DNA from: JAFAMS01 sp049520515
Lineage (GTDB): Bacteria; Vulcanimicrobiota; Vulcanimicrobiia; Vulcanimicrobiales; Vulcanimicrobiaceae
Assembly: GCA_049520515.1 (NCBI GenBank)
Contig: JBEKPS010000003.1
Span: 124,001 to 188,000, forward strand
DNA: 64,000 nt
Direction of reading: 5' to 3'
Numbering within the stretch: position 1 is the first letter of the stretch; each line of letters opens with the position of its first letter. Below the pieces are notes generated by a model. It saw only the letters and a list, made by a program, of their open reading frames with translations, was not told the origin of the DNA and ran no database searches. This document shows positions 1 through 8,019 of this stretch, one piece after another. The position numbers and the translations under genes were made by a program.

Positions 1-2
1 AT

Positions 3-185
3 AACGGCCAGCTTCCGGGGTACGTCGGCGCTGTTCCGGTCCCGGGCTTAGGCCTCGTGATAGGCGCATACAACGCCTTGCACAAAGGGAAGGACGTGAC
101 CATCGCTCCGGGCGCGCTCGCGTCAGTCTTCGCCAGTGACAGTCCTGAGACGGCGAAATGTCAATCGAACGTCGCTCCCGGGTAG
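3..185 (+). CDS. C-terminal end of an unidentified protein (cut by window edge)
   Basis: An open frame runs in from the left edge and stops at TAG 183-185, giving about 60 residues. The peptide is rich in Gly, Ala and Val (PGYVGAVPVPGLGLVIGAYNAL) and then polar, which could be the end of a small exported or glycine-zipper-like protein. The frame stops 10 bases before the next start, and a purine-rich ribosome-binding sequence lies at the junction, so the two are probably co-transcribed. I do not recognise the family and the start lies outside the window. Confidence 0.5.
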   Translation, partial: NGQLPGYVGAVPVPGLGLVIGAYNALHKGKDVTIAPGALASVFASDSPETAKCQSNVAPG

Positions 186-195
186 GAGAGAGCAA

Positions 196-540
196 ATGCT
201 AATTCTACGAATCATCATCAATATGGCCGCGCTCTTTGTTGTCGCGTACTTTGTGCCGGGCGTACACGTATCGGGCATTCTCGGCGCCTTGATTGCAGCA
301 GTCATCCTCGGTATCGTGAACGCCATCATCAAACCAATCCTTATCATCTTGACGTTGCCGGTCGAGATTCTGACGCTGGGATTGTTCACGTTTATCATCA
401 ACGCGTTTTTGTTCTGGATCGTCGGGCATCTCGGTATCGGCTTGAGTGTCCACGGTTTCTGGGCAGCGCTCTGGGGATCGATCATCCTGTGGCTCGTCTC
501 GTGGGTTCTCTCCGCGCTCCTCGCGCCGGTTCGCGACTAG
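196..540 (+). CDS. Phage-holin-family / YvlD-like 4-TM membrane protein
   Basis: A protein of about 114 residues made almost entirely of four hydrophobic segments (about 3-20, 27-50, 55-78, 85-110). The pattern GxxNAIIKPIL...LPxEILTLGLFTFIINAxLFW is typical of the mycobacterial 4-TMS holin superfamily IV / YvlD family (PF04020). These are small inner-membrane proteins of uncertain function, and despite the family name most are chromosomal, not phage lysis genes. The ATG at 196 has AGGAGAG just upstream, so I prefer it to the longer frame starting at 136. The gene ends 6 bases before surE, which suggests one operon. Confidence 0.85.
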   Translation: MLILRIIINMAALFVVAYFVPGVHVSGILGALIAAVILGIVNAIIKPILIILTLPVEILTLGLFTFIINAFLFWIVGHLGIGLSVHGFWAALWGSIILWLVSWVLSALLAPVRD

Positions 541-546
541 CGAGCA

Positions 547-1317
547 ATGCGCATCCTGGTCACCAACGATGACGGCGTCGAGAGTCCGGGAATCGTCAAC
601 GTCGCCGAGGCTCTACGCGAGCTCGGCGACGTTATCGTTGTCGCGCCGGACGGTGATCGCAGCGCGATCTCGCACCGCGTGACATTCCGCGATCCCGTCT
701 CGATAACTCCGGTGAGCGGACGCAGCGTCACGACGTATGCGTGTTCGGGGACGCCTGCGGATTGCGTGATCCTCGGCGCATATGAAGCGTGCGGCGCTTT
801 TCCCGATTTGCTCGTGAGCGGAATCAATTGCGGCGCGAATGTCGGTGACGACATCAACTACTCCGGCACCGTCGCCGCTGCGATCGAAGGTTCGATCATC
901 GGCATTCCCTCGATTGCCGTGTCGCTCGCAATTCAGTGGGGCGATCGCGAAACGCCGTTCAATTGGCAAAGCGCGAGCGACTTGACGCTGCGCCTCGTGC
1001 GTGAATGGCGAACGCGCCTTCCGCAAACATCGTTTTTGAATCTGAACGTCCCAAACGTCCCTGATGGCACATTGCGTGGAATTCGGGTCACGCGCCAAGG
1101 GCGCAAACGCTACGAAGAGCGACTGCATCGAGAAGAAGGCGGCGAACAAATGTTCCGGATCTACGGTCGCTACGACATGAACAGTGCAGAAAAGGGAACC
1201 GATTTGGAAGCTGTTCGGGAAGGGTACGCGAGCGTCACGCCCATCTCGATTGACCGCACCGATGACAGCTTGCTGGCCCTGCTCCGCAGCGAACTGGAAG
1301 CAACCGCGCCAACCTAG
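547..1317 (+). CDS. surE: 5'/3'-nucleotidase SurE
   Basis: SurE is a divalent-metal-dependent phosphatase acting on nucleoside 5'- and 3'-monophosphates, cytoplasmic and linked to stationary-phase survival. The 256-residue product has the family's normal length. It starts with MRILVTNDDGVESPG, whose paired Asp residues bind the metal. The family blocks SGINCGANVGDDINYSGTV and the downstream AxxxGIPSIAVS are both present. It follows the holin-family gene by 6 bases. The next feature is the tmRNA gene, so surE is probably the last gene of this small operon. It appears intact. Confidence 0.96.
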   Translation: MRILVTNDDGVESPGIVNVAEALRELGDVIVVAPDGDRSAISHRVTFRDPVSITPVSGRSVTTYACSGTPADCVILGAYEACGAFPDLLVSGINCGANVGDDINYSGTVAAAIEGSIIGIPSIAVSLAIQWGDRETPFNWQSASDLTLRLVREWRTRLPQTSFLNLNVPNVPDGTLRGIRVTRQGRKRYEERLHREEGGEQMFRIYGRYDMNSAEKGTDLEAVREGYASVTPISIDRTDDSLLALLRSELEATAPT

Positions 1318-1350
1318 GCTGGGTTGTGCTACAATGCGCAAGCGCATCGC

Positions 1351-1704
1351 GGGGCTGATCAGCTTCGACGGAATGATCCGCGGTACGTGTAAGCAGGCAG
1401 AGCTGCGAGCACTCTTAAAACGATCGCAACCGCTATACACGCGGATAATCAATACGCACTCGCTGCCTAATCTAGGTTAGCGACGGTAAGGGAGAGGTCG
1501 CCGCAATCAGCTCCCGCGCCGACATTAACTGCGGCTAGAACGGTGAGGTTGGCCCGAGATCCGTTCGAGAACAACTGGGCTTGCGGCGGAAGAGATTGCG
1601 GTCTCGACAAGCTCCTCCGCTTAAGACAAACTCGAGACTCAGCCTGAAGAAAGCACGTGTCCGGCTTTTCGGACCCGGGGGGCGGTTCCCCGGCAGCTCC
1701 ACCA
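1351..1704 (+). ncRNA. ssrA: Transfer-messenger RNA (tmRNA)
   Basis: This RNA rescues stalled ribosomes by acting first as alanyl-tRNA and then as a short message for a degradation tag. The 5' end GGGGCTGATCAGCTTCGACG is the classic tmRNA start and pairs with CAGCTCC before the terminal CCA (7 bp with one G-T). The tag frame begins at a GCA resume codon at 1426, in a context like the E. coli resume site, and reads ATAIHADNQYALAA before TAA at 1468-1470. The ALAA end is the usual protease signal. The length is 354 nt. Oddity: the T-arm can form a 6-bp CCGGGG/CCCCGG stem, but the 7-nt loop lacks the normal TTCRA pattern. An intrinsic terminator follows. Confidence 0.93.
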
Positions 1705-1720
1705 ATTTTGCGCAACAAAT

Positions 1721-1750
1721 GAACTCGGCTTACTGCCGAGTTCTTTTGTT
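1721..1750 (+). terminator. Intrinsic terminator of ssrA
   Basis: A perfect 9-bp hairpin (GAACTCGGC, 5-nt loop, GCCGAGTTC) is followed directly by TTTTGTTTTTC. It begins 17 bases after the mature tmRNA end. A related hairpin occurs near 19971-20010 without a tmRNA in front of it. Confidence 0.85.
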
Positions 1751-1758
1751 TTTCGTTT

Positions 1759-1783
1759 GTCATCCCGAGCGAAGTCGAGGGAC
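1759..1783. repeat. Dispersed TCATCCCGAGCGAAGTCGAG repeat, copy 1
   Basis: The motif GTCATCCCGAGCGAAGTCGA with its GGGAC tail lies directly after the tmRNA terminator. Partial or inverted copies occur at about 2193, 4466, 20016 and 63616, always between genes. Such short semi-palindromic elements are common in environmental genomes. Their role is unknown; they may be REP-like. Confidence 0.6.
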
Positions 1784-1863
1784 AGCGATGTAGTCCGCCG
1801 GGTGAGTGATCCAACTTCCGTTCTTCCAATGTGGACATTGCGATAGCCAATGGTCCTGGCGCG

Positions 1864-2076
1864 CTAGGATTCGCGCTCTACTGGATCCTTCAGTTTACTC
1901 CGCCTATCCTGGCGTGAATAAAAGAACCCTTGCCACTTTTCGCCGTTTTTGCCTCGCCACGTTTCACCACGGCGTCGAGCTCTAACATAACCAATTACGC
2001 ACCACACGAATCCAAGAACAATGGCCAACCCAAATAGGGCAGCGATGTTCGTAGTCGTCGGATCGCTTGAATTCAC
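1864..2076 (-). CDS. Small single-TM hypothetical protein
   Basis: A 70-residue frame with a GTG start. One hydrophobic segment spans about residues 10-30, followed by a strongly basic tail (RARRR, RQDRRSK). No family is recognised. The composition is that of a small type I/III membrane protein and not of an antisense shadow, but there is no strong ribosome-binding site and no supporting neighbour. It lies between two copies of a dispersed repeat in a gene-poor stretch. Confidence 0.45.
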   Translation of the reverse strand: MNSSDPTTTNIAALFGLAIVLGFVWCVIGYVRARRRGETWRGKNGEKWQGFFYSRQDRRSKLKDPVERES

Positions 2077-2192
2077 GACATGTTTTTTCGCTAGCGATCA
2101 GCATAACAGCTTTTTTGAAACCGCCCCGACCTATGCCATCTTATCGCGCTGCACCGAGATCAGAGAGGATGATGCCTAGTGTCGACATCTTT

Positions 2193-2217
2193 GCCATCCC
2201 GAGCCAGGTCGAGGGAC
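2193..2217. repeat. Dispersed repeat, copy 2 (with GTGTCGACA nearby)
   Basis: GCCATCCCGAGCCAGGTCGA followed by GGGAC is a variant of the repeat at 1759. A GTGTCGACA motif at 2179-2187 precedes it. The same short palindromic core recurs in the duplicated leaders near 5326 and 10592. Confidence 0.5.
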
Positions 2218-2278
2218 GGCGACGTTGCCCGCTGGATCAGTAGGGCTAACCACCCTGCGCCATCTTGGATTATTGCAA

Positions 2279-2989
2279 ATGCGAATTCTCGCGTTGCTTT
2301 TAGTCGTCGTCAGTAACCTAATTGCCGGATGCTCCCGAGATCTCACCGATCCGGAGGAGCAAAAAGTGCACGCTGCGGCGGAATTCTATGCCCCTGGGCC
2401 CTTTCAAAGAACGTTCGCAATCTCAGGAAGGATGACGCTCCCGCTCGTCCCGCGCAATGAGAGCTGGTATGCGCTGAGTTTCATGGTGGTCAGCAAACCC
2501 GACACCGTGACGGGCAATTCGGAATTTTGGCAAGTCGGCCTAATCAGATGGAGGGAAAATTATCGCCTGGAATCGTTTCTTGCCGGGCGTACTAAGGACG
2601 GACCGTTCTTTTTTCGTAGTCTTGGAGTTCTGGAAGAGGGATCACATCTCGTGCGACTTGCCGGTAGCCATGGGAAGCTACAATTCATCCTTGACGGAGG
2701 CGAAATAGCGAGCGATGATTACGACAAATACTTCGAAGGACGAGAACCGTACTTGCAAATTATGGACGAAGTAAGCAAGTCGGGTGATCAGGTCGCGGGG
2801 CGACTTAGCGAGGTAGAGATCCGACATGACGACGGGAGTGTTTCTACTCTGTCCGACTCTACTTGCTCCTTGAACGATCGGGGAGTGTACTGGCAACGGA
2901 CGGGACCGACGGAATTTGCAGCGTACGGAGTGTTTGGTCGTAGCGATGCGAGAGCGTTCGGCGGCAACTGCAGCTGGTATCAGCGCTAG
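2279..2989 (+). CDS. Predicted lipoprotein, function unknown
   Basis: A protein of about 236 residues starting MRILALLLVVVSNLIAGC, with a short basic start, a hydrophobic core and an LIAG-C lipobox. Cys18 is therefore the predicted lipid-modified residue, and the mature protein would be anchored to a membrane facing outward. The ATG at 2279 was chosen over 2225 because it gives a clean signal peptide. The rest is mostly beta-like (FWQVGLIRWRENYRLESFLAGR) and could be a concanavalin/laminin-G-like fold, but I recognise no family. It is a single gene with no close partner. Confidence 0.65.
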   Translation: MRILALLLVVVSNLIAGCSRDLTDPEEQKVHAAAEFYAPGPFQRTFAISGRMTLPLVPRNESWYALSFMVVSKPDTVTGNSEFWQVGLIRWRENYRLESFLAGRTKDGPFFFRSLGVLEEGSHLVRLAGSHGKLQFILDGGEIASDDYDKYFEGREPYLQIMDEVSKSGDQVAGRLSEVEIRHDDGSVSTLSDSTCSLNDRGVYWQRTGPTEFAAYGVFGRSDARAFGGNCSWYQR

Positions 2990-3188
2990 AACTTCGAGCC
3001 TATGAGTATGCCCAAGCAGCGATTGGAAGACGTCTTCGAAAAAACGCGCCGATCCGTTGCTCGGCCAGCGACAGGTGAGTTCGCACGCGGGAGGTCATGC
3101 AGTGTCGCTGTTCCCGTCGGGGTCCTATAGTTCGTGAGCGTGAAGAACGCTGCCGACTCGCGACCCATCTGTAAGTTGGCGGTGGGGA

Positions 3189-3671
3189 GTGCGTGATCTC
3201 TCCGACTACATTGACGCCGTTTTTGCTCGCGATCGCATCACTGCTGTCGACATACTCAAGACGCTCTTTGACCAGCCCGTGGTCGCCGAGGCCTTTCGCA
3301 CCCGTGGGCTGTCTACCGCCTCGATCCTAGATGCAACGTACCTCCTTGACGACGTCTCAGAACGAGGCGCGCAGCTGCGGTCCACCCCAAAATGGCAAAA
3401 ACTCGACGCAAAGCTAGTGCTGAATAATAAAATGACCGACCTCGCCATCGAGCTTTGGGATCATATAGGGAATCCGCAGTTCGGACAGGAGCTTCGAGAC
3501 GCGAAAGCCAGCAGTCGTCCGTTTATCCCAAGCGAGTTTAAGCCAACGGTCGGAGTTCTACGGGATGCTCGGTCGTTCACTCGCGCGATTTTGGTGTCGC
3601 TCCGCGATAGAGTCAGCGGAATGGGTGTAACGGCGAAGGATGTTGACGCTCTAATTGCTGCTTTAGAGTGA
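3189..3671 (+). CDS. Hypothetical soluble protein
   Basis: A 160-residue, mainly helical protein with a GTG start. It has no signal peptide or membrane segment. Charged helical stretches such as WQKLDAKLVLNNKMTDLAIELWDHIG and a well-formed C-terminal helix (VTAKDVDALIAALE) suggest a real folded protein. No domain is recognised. A GGGG run just upstream could be a weak ribosome-binding site. It converges with the minus-strand membrane gene that ends 18 bases away. Confidence 0.55.
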   Translation: MRDLSDYIDAVFARDRITAVDILKTLFDQPVVAEAFRTRGLSTASILDATYLLDDVSERGAQLRSTPKWQKLDAKLVLNNKMTDLAIELWDHIGNPQFGQELRDAKASSRPFIPSEFKPTVGVLRDARSFTRAILVSLRDRVSGMGVTAKDVDALIAALE

Positions 3672-3689
3672 CTGTATCTAAGCGCGCCA

Positions 3690-4139
3690 TCATCGGGAAG
3701 GTTCGCTCAATAGATCGCCGATCACGCTATTCGGATAAAACTTTGACATCAGCAGGGCCGCGAAAAGCAGCAATCCGACGCCACAAGAAATCGCGATAAC
3801 CCTAAGCTGAAGCGTGTCGACAACCAAAGCGCTTAGCAAACTGAGACATCCAGCCGTAAACGCGAACACAATTACACGACGCCACAGGCCTGTAATGCGA
3901 AAGATTCCGACATAAACAGCGTACATCGCATAGCCAAAGCCAACTAGTTCGAAGAGCAGCACCTTCAATTGTTGACCCCAGCGGAACGCCATGAGATCGA
4001 CCACTATGGTCAACAAGACGCCGAAGAGCGCTGAACGCCAAGGCGCACGATAAGCTGAATCCGTTTGCTGTCGCATTACCGCTGCAGAGAGTTTCGGAAG
4101 CGTCATTGATCTCGCGACTTTCTCGTTTTGTTCAGTCAT
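3690..4139 (-). CDS. Four-TM hypothetical membrane protein
   Basis: A protein of about 149 residues from the ATG at 4139 (MTEQNEKVARSMTLPKLSAA); a longer reading to 4175 is possible. After a basic cytoplasmic start it shows about four hydrophobic segments (ALFGVLLTIVVDLMAF, LLFELVGFGYAMYAVYVGIF, VIVFAFTAGCLSLLSALVV and VIAISCGVGLLLFAALLM). No family is recognised. The start overlaps the end of the small glycine-zipper gene upstream by a few bases, so the two may be one transcript. Confidence 0.55.
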   Translation of the reverse strand: MTEQNEKVARSMTLPKLSAAVMRQQTDSAYRAPWRSALFGVLLTIVVDLMAFRWGQQLKVLLFELVGFGYAMYAVYVGIFRITGLWRRVIVFAFTAGCLSLLSALVVDTLQLRVIAISCGVGLLLFAALLMSKFYPNSVIGDLLSEPSR

Positions 4140-4332
4140 CCTTGATATGCTTATGCTGGGCTCGACGACCAGCAATATTTCCCCCGATGCCGGCGCCTAT
4201 TCCACCGCAAATCCCAGAAATGATCTGCGATAGTGGACTGAAATGCATTTGGACGGCGGCCAAAAATCCGCCAACAAATCCTCCGCACGCCGAGAAAAGG
4301 ATGCAACCGAGCACAAACTGTTGTCTTAACAT
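4132..4332 (-). CDS. Small glycine-zipper membrane protein
   Basis: A 66-residue product starting MLRQQFVLGCILFSACGGFV. The frame continues upstream to 4533, but that extension passes through a dispersed repeat and is Trp/Arg-rich nonsense, so the ATG at 4332 is taken. Two hydrophobic segments contain GGFVGGF and GICGGIGAGIGGNIAG, the GxxxG spacing of glycine-zipper peptides. Such peptides can be outer-membrane-associated, two-peptide bacteriocin-like or simple membrane proteins. The tail is basic (RRAQHKHIK). It overlaps the next minus-strand gene. Confidence 0.5.
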   Translation of the reverse strand: MLRQQFVLGCILFSACGGFVGGFLAAVQMHFSPLSQIISGICGGIGAGIGGNIAGRRAQHKHIKDD

Positions 4333-4340
4333 ACCAATCC

Positions 4341-4458
4341 TCACGTACCAATGATGCCACCGATAGCGCCACCAATGGCGCTTCCAATGGTTGCTCCTGC
4401 CAGGGCGCCAGAAGTACCACCTATGAACCCTCCTATCCCACGCCCTACCTTTGTTCAT
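4341..4458 (-). pseudogene. Second glycine-zipper peptide, start and frame out of register
   Basis: On the minus strand between TGA (4455-4457) and TGA (4341-4343) one frame reads VGRGIGGFIGGTSGALAG and then ATIGSAIGGAIGGIIGT, an obvious glycine zipper. It has no ATG, GTG or TTG of its own. An ATG at 4458 starts MNK in the neighbouring frame; one missing base there would give a 38-residue peptide of the same type as the gene immediately downstream. I read it as a frameshifted member of a tandem pair, or an assembly or sequence error. Confidence 0.4.
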
Positions 4459-4835
4459 TACTGATGTCGCTCGACTTCGCTCGTGATGACAAAGAAGGCC
4501 CAATCGTGCCATGCGGCAGCCTGGGCGATCCATTCCAGCAAAGGTTACAGTCGGTTACTCTTCCGAGTTCTCGTGTTCGTTCGAACGGGGAACCCAACGC
4601 CGTTCCATTTCCTGCCTTTATATCGCCATGTTTGACCTCTCAAGCGAGCTATCACATAGGAAATCGCGAAAATGCCCGTGAGAAATACGAAAACAAGTAA
4701 AAACTCCTCATTCGACATAATTCACGTCCACGATTGGATCATTCGGTTTGTAGCTTGAGACTTTCGAGGCGCACGGGCCAGTCGTACCAAGCTACCAGAA
4801 GGAAACTGAAGCAAAATGATTTCGCGTAGATTCCA
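4459..4835. other. Gene-poor interval with dispersed repeat copy 3
   Basis: About 375 bases without a convincing gene. It contains an inverted copy of the TCATCCCGAGCG repeat (4466-4490). The rest shows no RNA signature or family-like reading frame that I can support. Confidence 0.5.
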
Positions 4836-5252
4836 TCAGCGTAGCGCAAGGTAAGCCTTTGCGAGATGCTTGGGCAAGTACGCGCCGGCCCGCACGCGCC
4901 GTGCGCCTTCGAGGAACACATCGTACGAATCCTGATCAAGCCACTTGCCATCTTTGCCGTCCGGAGTTCGGATCACCAGGGAATGATAGATCGGAAATGG
5001 GCTACGCTCGGATTCAACACCGCGCAATTGTTTTCGTGGCCGCCCGCGCAACAGAGCCCCGTGGATTTGCTTTCGCTCCAAGGTTTCGCTCAGTCCGAAC
5101 CCGATTGTCTGGTCGTCTTGGAGCGCTGAGCGCACGTGAGACAGTTCGACAAACTCGCTCCCAGCGTCGAACGCATACGCAACCGCTTTGCGCATGACTG
5201 CAACGAGCTCGCGCGACAGAAGCATCTGATTGCGCATGGCCGTAATCTGCAA
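4836..5252 (-). CDS. Clp N-terminal-like small protein
   Basis: A 138-residue soluble protein. The segment LSRELVAVMRKAVAYAFDAG followed by EFVELSHVRSALQDD resembles the first helical repeat of the Clp N-terminal (Clp R) domain, in which an H-x-x-x-A-L/LL-D pattern is typical; that domain binds adaptors or substrates of Clp unfoldases. No AAA+ module follows, so this would be a stand-alone, ClpS/ClpN-like accessory protein or simply a divergent relative. The C-terminal half (RTPDGKDGKWLDQDSYDVFLEGARRVRAGAYLP) is not recognised. Recognition of the fold is tentative. Confidence 0.5.
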   Translation of the reverse strand: MQITAMRNQMLLSRELVAVMRKAVAYAFDAGSEFVELSHVRSALQDDQTIGFGLSETLERKQIHGALLRGRPRKQLRGVESERSPFPIYHSLVIRTPDGKDGKWLDQDSYDVFLEGARRVRAGAYLPKHLAKAYLALR

Positions 5253-5325
5253 CCTGAGTGTGCGCGAATTCCTCCAAGTGCCAAGCTATTTTGCAGTGTC
5301 TCCTGCGGTACGGCCACCGCCTAAC

Positions 5326-5396
5326 TGTCGACACTACTTAGGGCGCGGTCCGTTCTTCGAGAATCTGAGGCGTCTATGTCGAAGAGCTTCAGGGCT
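5326..5396 (+). repeat. Duplicated leader region, copy 1
   Basis: The stretch starting with TGTCGACACTA and running to the ATG at 5397 closely matches 10593-10662: TTCGAGAA(T/C)CTGAG, GTCGAAG(A/G)G and then CTATGGCAAGACGCGTAC. The similarity continues into the first codons (MARRVL) of both downstream genes. It probably carries a shared promoter and ribosome-binding site and marks a segmental duplication. Confidence 0.6.
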
Positions 5397-6389
5397 ATGG
5401 CAAGACGCGTACTCTGTTGCTTCTTGTTGCTATTGGTGACACTTTGCGCATTGCTCGAATCGCGCCCGGGGTGGGCCCAAAGCGTTGACTCCCAATCTCC
5501 GGACTGTTACAAGCCGGCTTCGATGATCAAGAAAGTCACGCCGGCCATGCCGGAAATTGCCATTCGGGAAGGCGCAAGTGGCACGGTTCAAATCAAAGTA
5601 GAACTCGACGAGACCGGTAGACTTGTTGCTGCATCCGTGGTATCGAGCAGCCACAATGCTGCGCTCGATGAGGCAGCTCTCGGTGCGGCGCAGCACTCGA
5701 CGTACGCGGCTACGATCTTAAATTGTAAGCCTGTGAGCGGAGCCTATTTGTTCGTTGTAACCTTCAGAAATGCAGCGGGCGCACCTGTCGGCGGATCCTA
5801 TCTTCAAATATGCGCGCCACTCAATAATCTTAGTGGCGATCTGCTCGCAGAGAGGGCAGCCCAAATCCAGTACATGGGGGCGGTGCCGACCATCTCAGAC
5901 GATAAGAAACAAACGACGGGACTAGAGGAACGCTTCGCGGTGGCGGTGATGCTGGCCAGTGACCTGATGGTAAGCGACCCCGTCATTCCCTATAATGGCT
6001 GCCGCGCCATCGTAGCCGCCAGCCCAATTCTCAAACAAATTCCGGACGTTCGAGACGAGATCAGCCGGGCAATGAAGCCGCCTGACCTGGATACGACTCT
6101 CAACGCTGCCTTCGAACAGCAATATTCGGCTGCCATAAACAAGACGCCCGCGAACAAAGTAGCGGTCGCAACGTTGGGCATGACACCGCGAATCTTCGTG
6201 ATCTATCGAGACCGATTCTCGCCTCTGTACGGGTACGATGAAATCGGCGTGGTCCGAATTGAAAATGGACCAGTGCGCGGGTATGCTCCATACTCCCGAA
6301 AATTTGGTCAAGTCGCGCTCGGAGTTGGTGGGCAAGTGTGCGTACAGGGTGACACACGGTGCGCGCCGTCGGATCCAATGCTACCGTAG
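5397..6389 (+). CDS. Exported protein with TonB C-terminal-like domain
   Basis: A product of about 330 residues. The ATG at 5397 (MARRVLCCFLLLLVTLCALL) was chosen because the same start context is duplicated before the peptidase at 10663; 5376 is an in-frame alternative. A signal peptide ends near AWAQ-like sequence. Residues about 45-125 (MPEIAIREGASGTVQIKVEL, then GRLVAASVVSSSHNAALDEAA) match the TonB C-terminal fold (PF03544-like), which in TonB contacts outer-membrane receptors. There is no N-terminal membrane anchor plus Pro-rich linker, so it is not a classical TonB. The last 200 residues are unassigned. Confidence 0.7.
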   Translation: MARRVLCCFLLLLVTLCALLESRPGWAQSVDSQSPDCYKPASMIKKVTPAMPEIAIREGASGTVQIKVELDETGRLVAASVVSSSHNAALDEAALGAAQHSTYAATILNCKPVSGAYLFVVTFRNAAGAPVGGSYLQICAPLNNLSGDLLAERAAQIQYMGAVPTISDDKKQTTGLEERFAVAVMLASDLMVSDPVIPYNGCRAIVAASPILKQIPDVRDEISRAMKPPDLDTTLNAAFEQQYSAAINKTPANKVAVATLGMTPRIFVIYRDRFSPLYGYDEIGVVRIENGPVRGYAPYSRKFGQVALGVGGQVCVQGDTRCAPSDPMLP

Positions 6390-6550
6390 CGTCCTAGAAC
6401 GGAATTCTGGAATTCTTGGGATAAGTTGTTTCAGTATAAGACGCTAACGCTGCTCACGAGTATCGAATACAGGGCAAGTAAGAAGAGAGATGCGAATAGG
6501 CTCCTAACTGAATTCTTGATGGATCTCTCGCCTGGTAGTGTGCCGATGCC

Positions 6551-7522
6551 GTGGTAAGTAGAGTTGTTGCCATCGCGCTACTGCTGCTGGGAATGGCTCT
6601 TCGCGGCGACTGCGCCACACACGCGGAAGCGTTCGTTTTTAGTACCGGCCCCAATCGACTTGAATTGGTGAATCCGCTGTACTCGGCCGTTTCAACGATG
6701 CCAGTTGGACTTGGAATCGCAACTGGAGCTGTCGTTGATTCGGATAGAATTGTAGTCCGCTTTTCGAATGGGCTGGTCGTTTTTGGACGCGATGGATCTT
6801 TGCTCCGCACACTTGTCTATCAAGCCGGCCCTGGCTCGGTTGCGCCGCTACGGCCCGGTTGGGTGGCGTGGTCGTCACTTTCAGGCGTCGACGCGATCGC
6901 AGTTGACGGATCGAGGCACATGCGTATCGCTAGCGCTAGTGATCACTTGCAAATTCGCTCCTTGCCAGGTAGCGAGCTGGCAATAAGTACGCGTGACCGA
7001 CTGCGAATCTACGGAGGGTGGCCTCTGAGACTGATTCATGAAATGCAATTTCGTGACGAGATAACCGCCCTTGAATCAATTGCGCCATCGACGATCGTCG
7101 TCGCAACGGCGCGCTGGGCGCGCTATTCAATTGAAGCAGACGGAGACCCTCAGCTTTTTCTGTATGATAGACGGACGTTCAAAATCCGCGCGCGCCGGTT
7201 GTTCGGAAATCGCGGATTCGTCAATGCAATAAGGTCACTCGATGATCAAATCATCGTAAGCCTTGATACCTGCGCTGTCGACGTTGACCCCGTGCATGCG
7301 ATTCTGCGATTTTTGCATCTGGATCTCTCGGACGCTTCTCAAGAAACGATTACGCTGCGGGGGCCCGCGACGCTCGCCGTGCTCGATACGCACCTCGCGA
7401 TCGCGGAACGGTCATGCATGTACTACGAACAAGGTACGCTTTGGGACTATGATCCGCAAAACAAGCAGATGCGTAGAATTTATGACGGACCTCATTTTGT
7501 ATATCAGGGAGACGGATCCTGA
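6551..7522 (+). CDS. Secreted beta-propeller-like hypothetical protein (paralogue A)
   Basis: A 323-residue protein with a GTG start and a signal peptide (MVSRVVAIALLLLGMALRG). It is clearly paralogous to the protein at 12842-13885: both share (V/L)xRFxxGxxVxGxDGxxxRTL, the PGW(V/I)A segment, R(L/R)(R/S)IY(G/A)GWPL(R/K)L(I/V)H, FK(I/L)xA(K/R)R, DDQ(I/L)(I/V)VS, and end in QGDGS. The repeated short strand-like units suggest a beta-propeller, but no catalytic motif is seen. Its stop overlaps the ATG of the following membrane protein (TGATG), so the two are translationally coupled. Function unknown. Confidence 0.7.
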   Translation: MVSRVVAIALLLLGMALRGDCATHAEAFVFSTGPNRLELVNPLYSAVSTMPVGLGIATGAVVDSDRIVVRFSNGLVVFGRDGSLLRTLVYQAGPGSVAPLRPGWVAWSSLSGVDAIAVDGSRHMRIASASDHLQIRSLPGSELAISTRDRLRIYGGWPLRLIHEMQFRDEITALESIAPSTIVVATARWARYSIEADGDPQLFLYDRRTFKIRARRLFGNRGFVNAIRSLDDQIIVSLDTCAVDVDPVHAILRFLHLDLSDASQETITLRGPATLAVLDTHLAIAERSCMYYEQGTLWDYDPQNKQMRRIYDGPHFVYQGDGS

Positions 7523-8019
7523 TGCCTAACGGCGGCGGATGGCAATTCTTGGGATTTATGACGAAAAGCCTTTGGGTTCCGGAGATCCTCGCGTTGTTGC
7601 TCCTACTATCAGGCGCGATCATCTTCGCGCACACGATCGGCTTGTTACCGCCGACGTTCAACGAAGGCTTCGACGCGCTTGGCCTGAGTCAGGGATCCGC
7701 GGTAAACCCGTTCGTGGTGGTATCCGGAATCATTTATCTTTTCATCACGCTAGTCATGGTGCTTACGGCGACTTTCTTCAAGTATACGGCGAAAGCGTTC
7801 GCTCCGGAGGACCGTATGCGTGGCGTGGCACTAACCCGTCAAATGCTTAGCTGGATAAAGGTTTGGATTGCGGCGTTCGGCCTCGTCTCCACGCTCCCTA
7901 TCGTGCTAGGCGCGGCAGATTCCATGTTGAACGTCGTCATGGGTTTTGGCATGCTTTGGACAATCGGGTCTTTCAGTGGACGCATCCAGCGTATCGGACA
8001 GAGTGGTGGGCTCAAGTAA
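7522..8019 (+). CDS. Membrane protein coupled to paralogue A
   Basis: A 165-residue protein with about four hydrophobic segments (ILALLLLLSGAIIFAHTIGL, VVVSGIIYLFITLVMVLTATF, VWIAAFGLVSTLPIVLG and MLNVVMGFGMLWTIGS). The start overlaps the preceding stop by one base and its own stop overlaps the next ATG by one base, so 6551-8411 is one tightly coupled three-gene operon. No family is recognised. A remnant of only its first codons survives after paralogue B at 13885. Confidence 0.65.
   Translation: MPNGGGWQFLGFMTKSLWVPEILALLLLLSGAIIFAHTIGLLPPTFNEGFDALGLSQGSAVNPFVVVSGIIYLFITLVMVLTATFFKYTAKAFAPEDRMRGVALTRQMLSWIKVWIAAFGLVSTLPIVLGAADSMLNVVMGFGMLWTIGSFSGRIQRIGQSGGLK

Noticed and set aside
613..1452. 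279-residue frame antisense to surE
   Set aside because: It lies wholly opposite surE and ssrA, has Arg/His-rich low-complexity composition and no start signal; it is a GC-driven shadow.
2986..3168. 60-residue minus-strand frame between the lipoprotein and 3189 genes
   Set aside because: No ribosome-binding site, no recognisable composition, and it reaches into the end of the lipoprotein gene.
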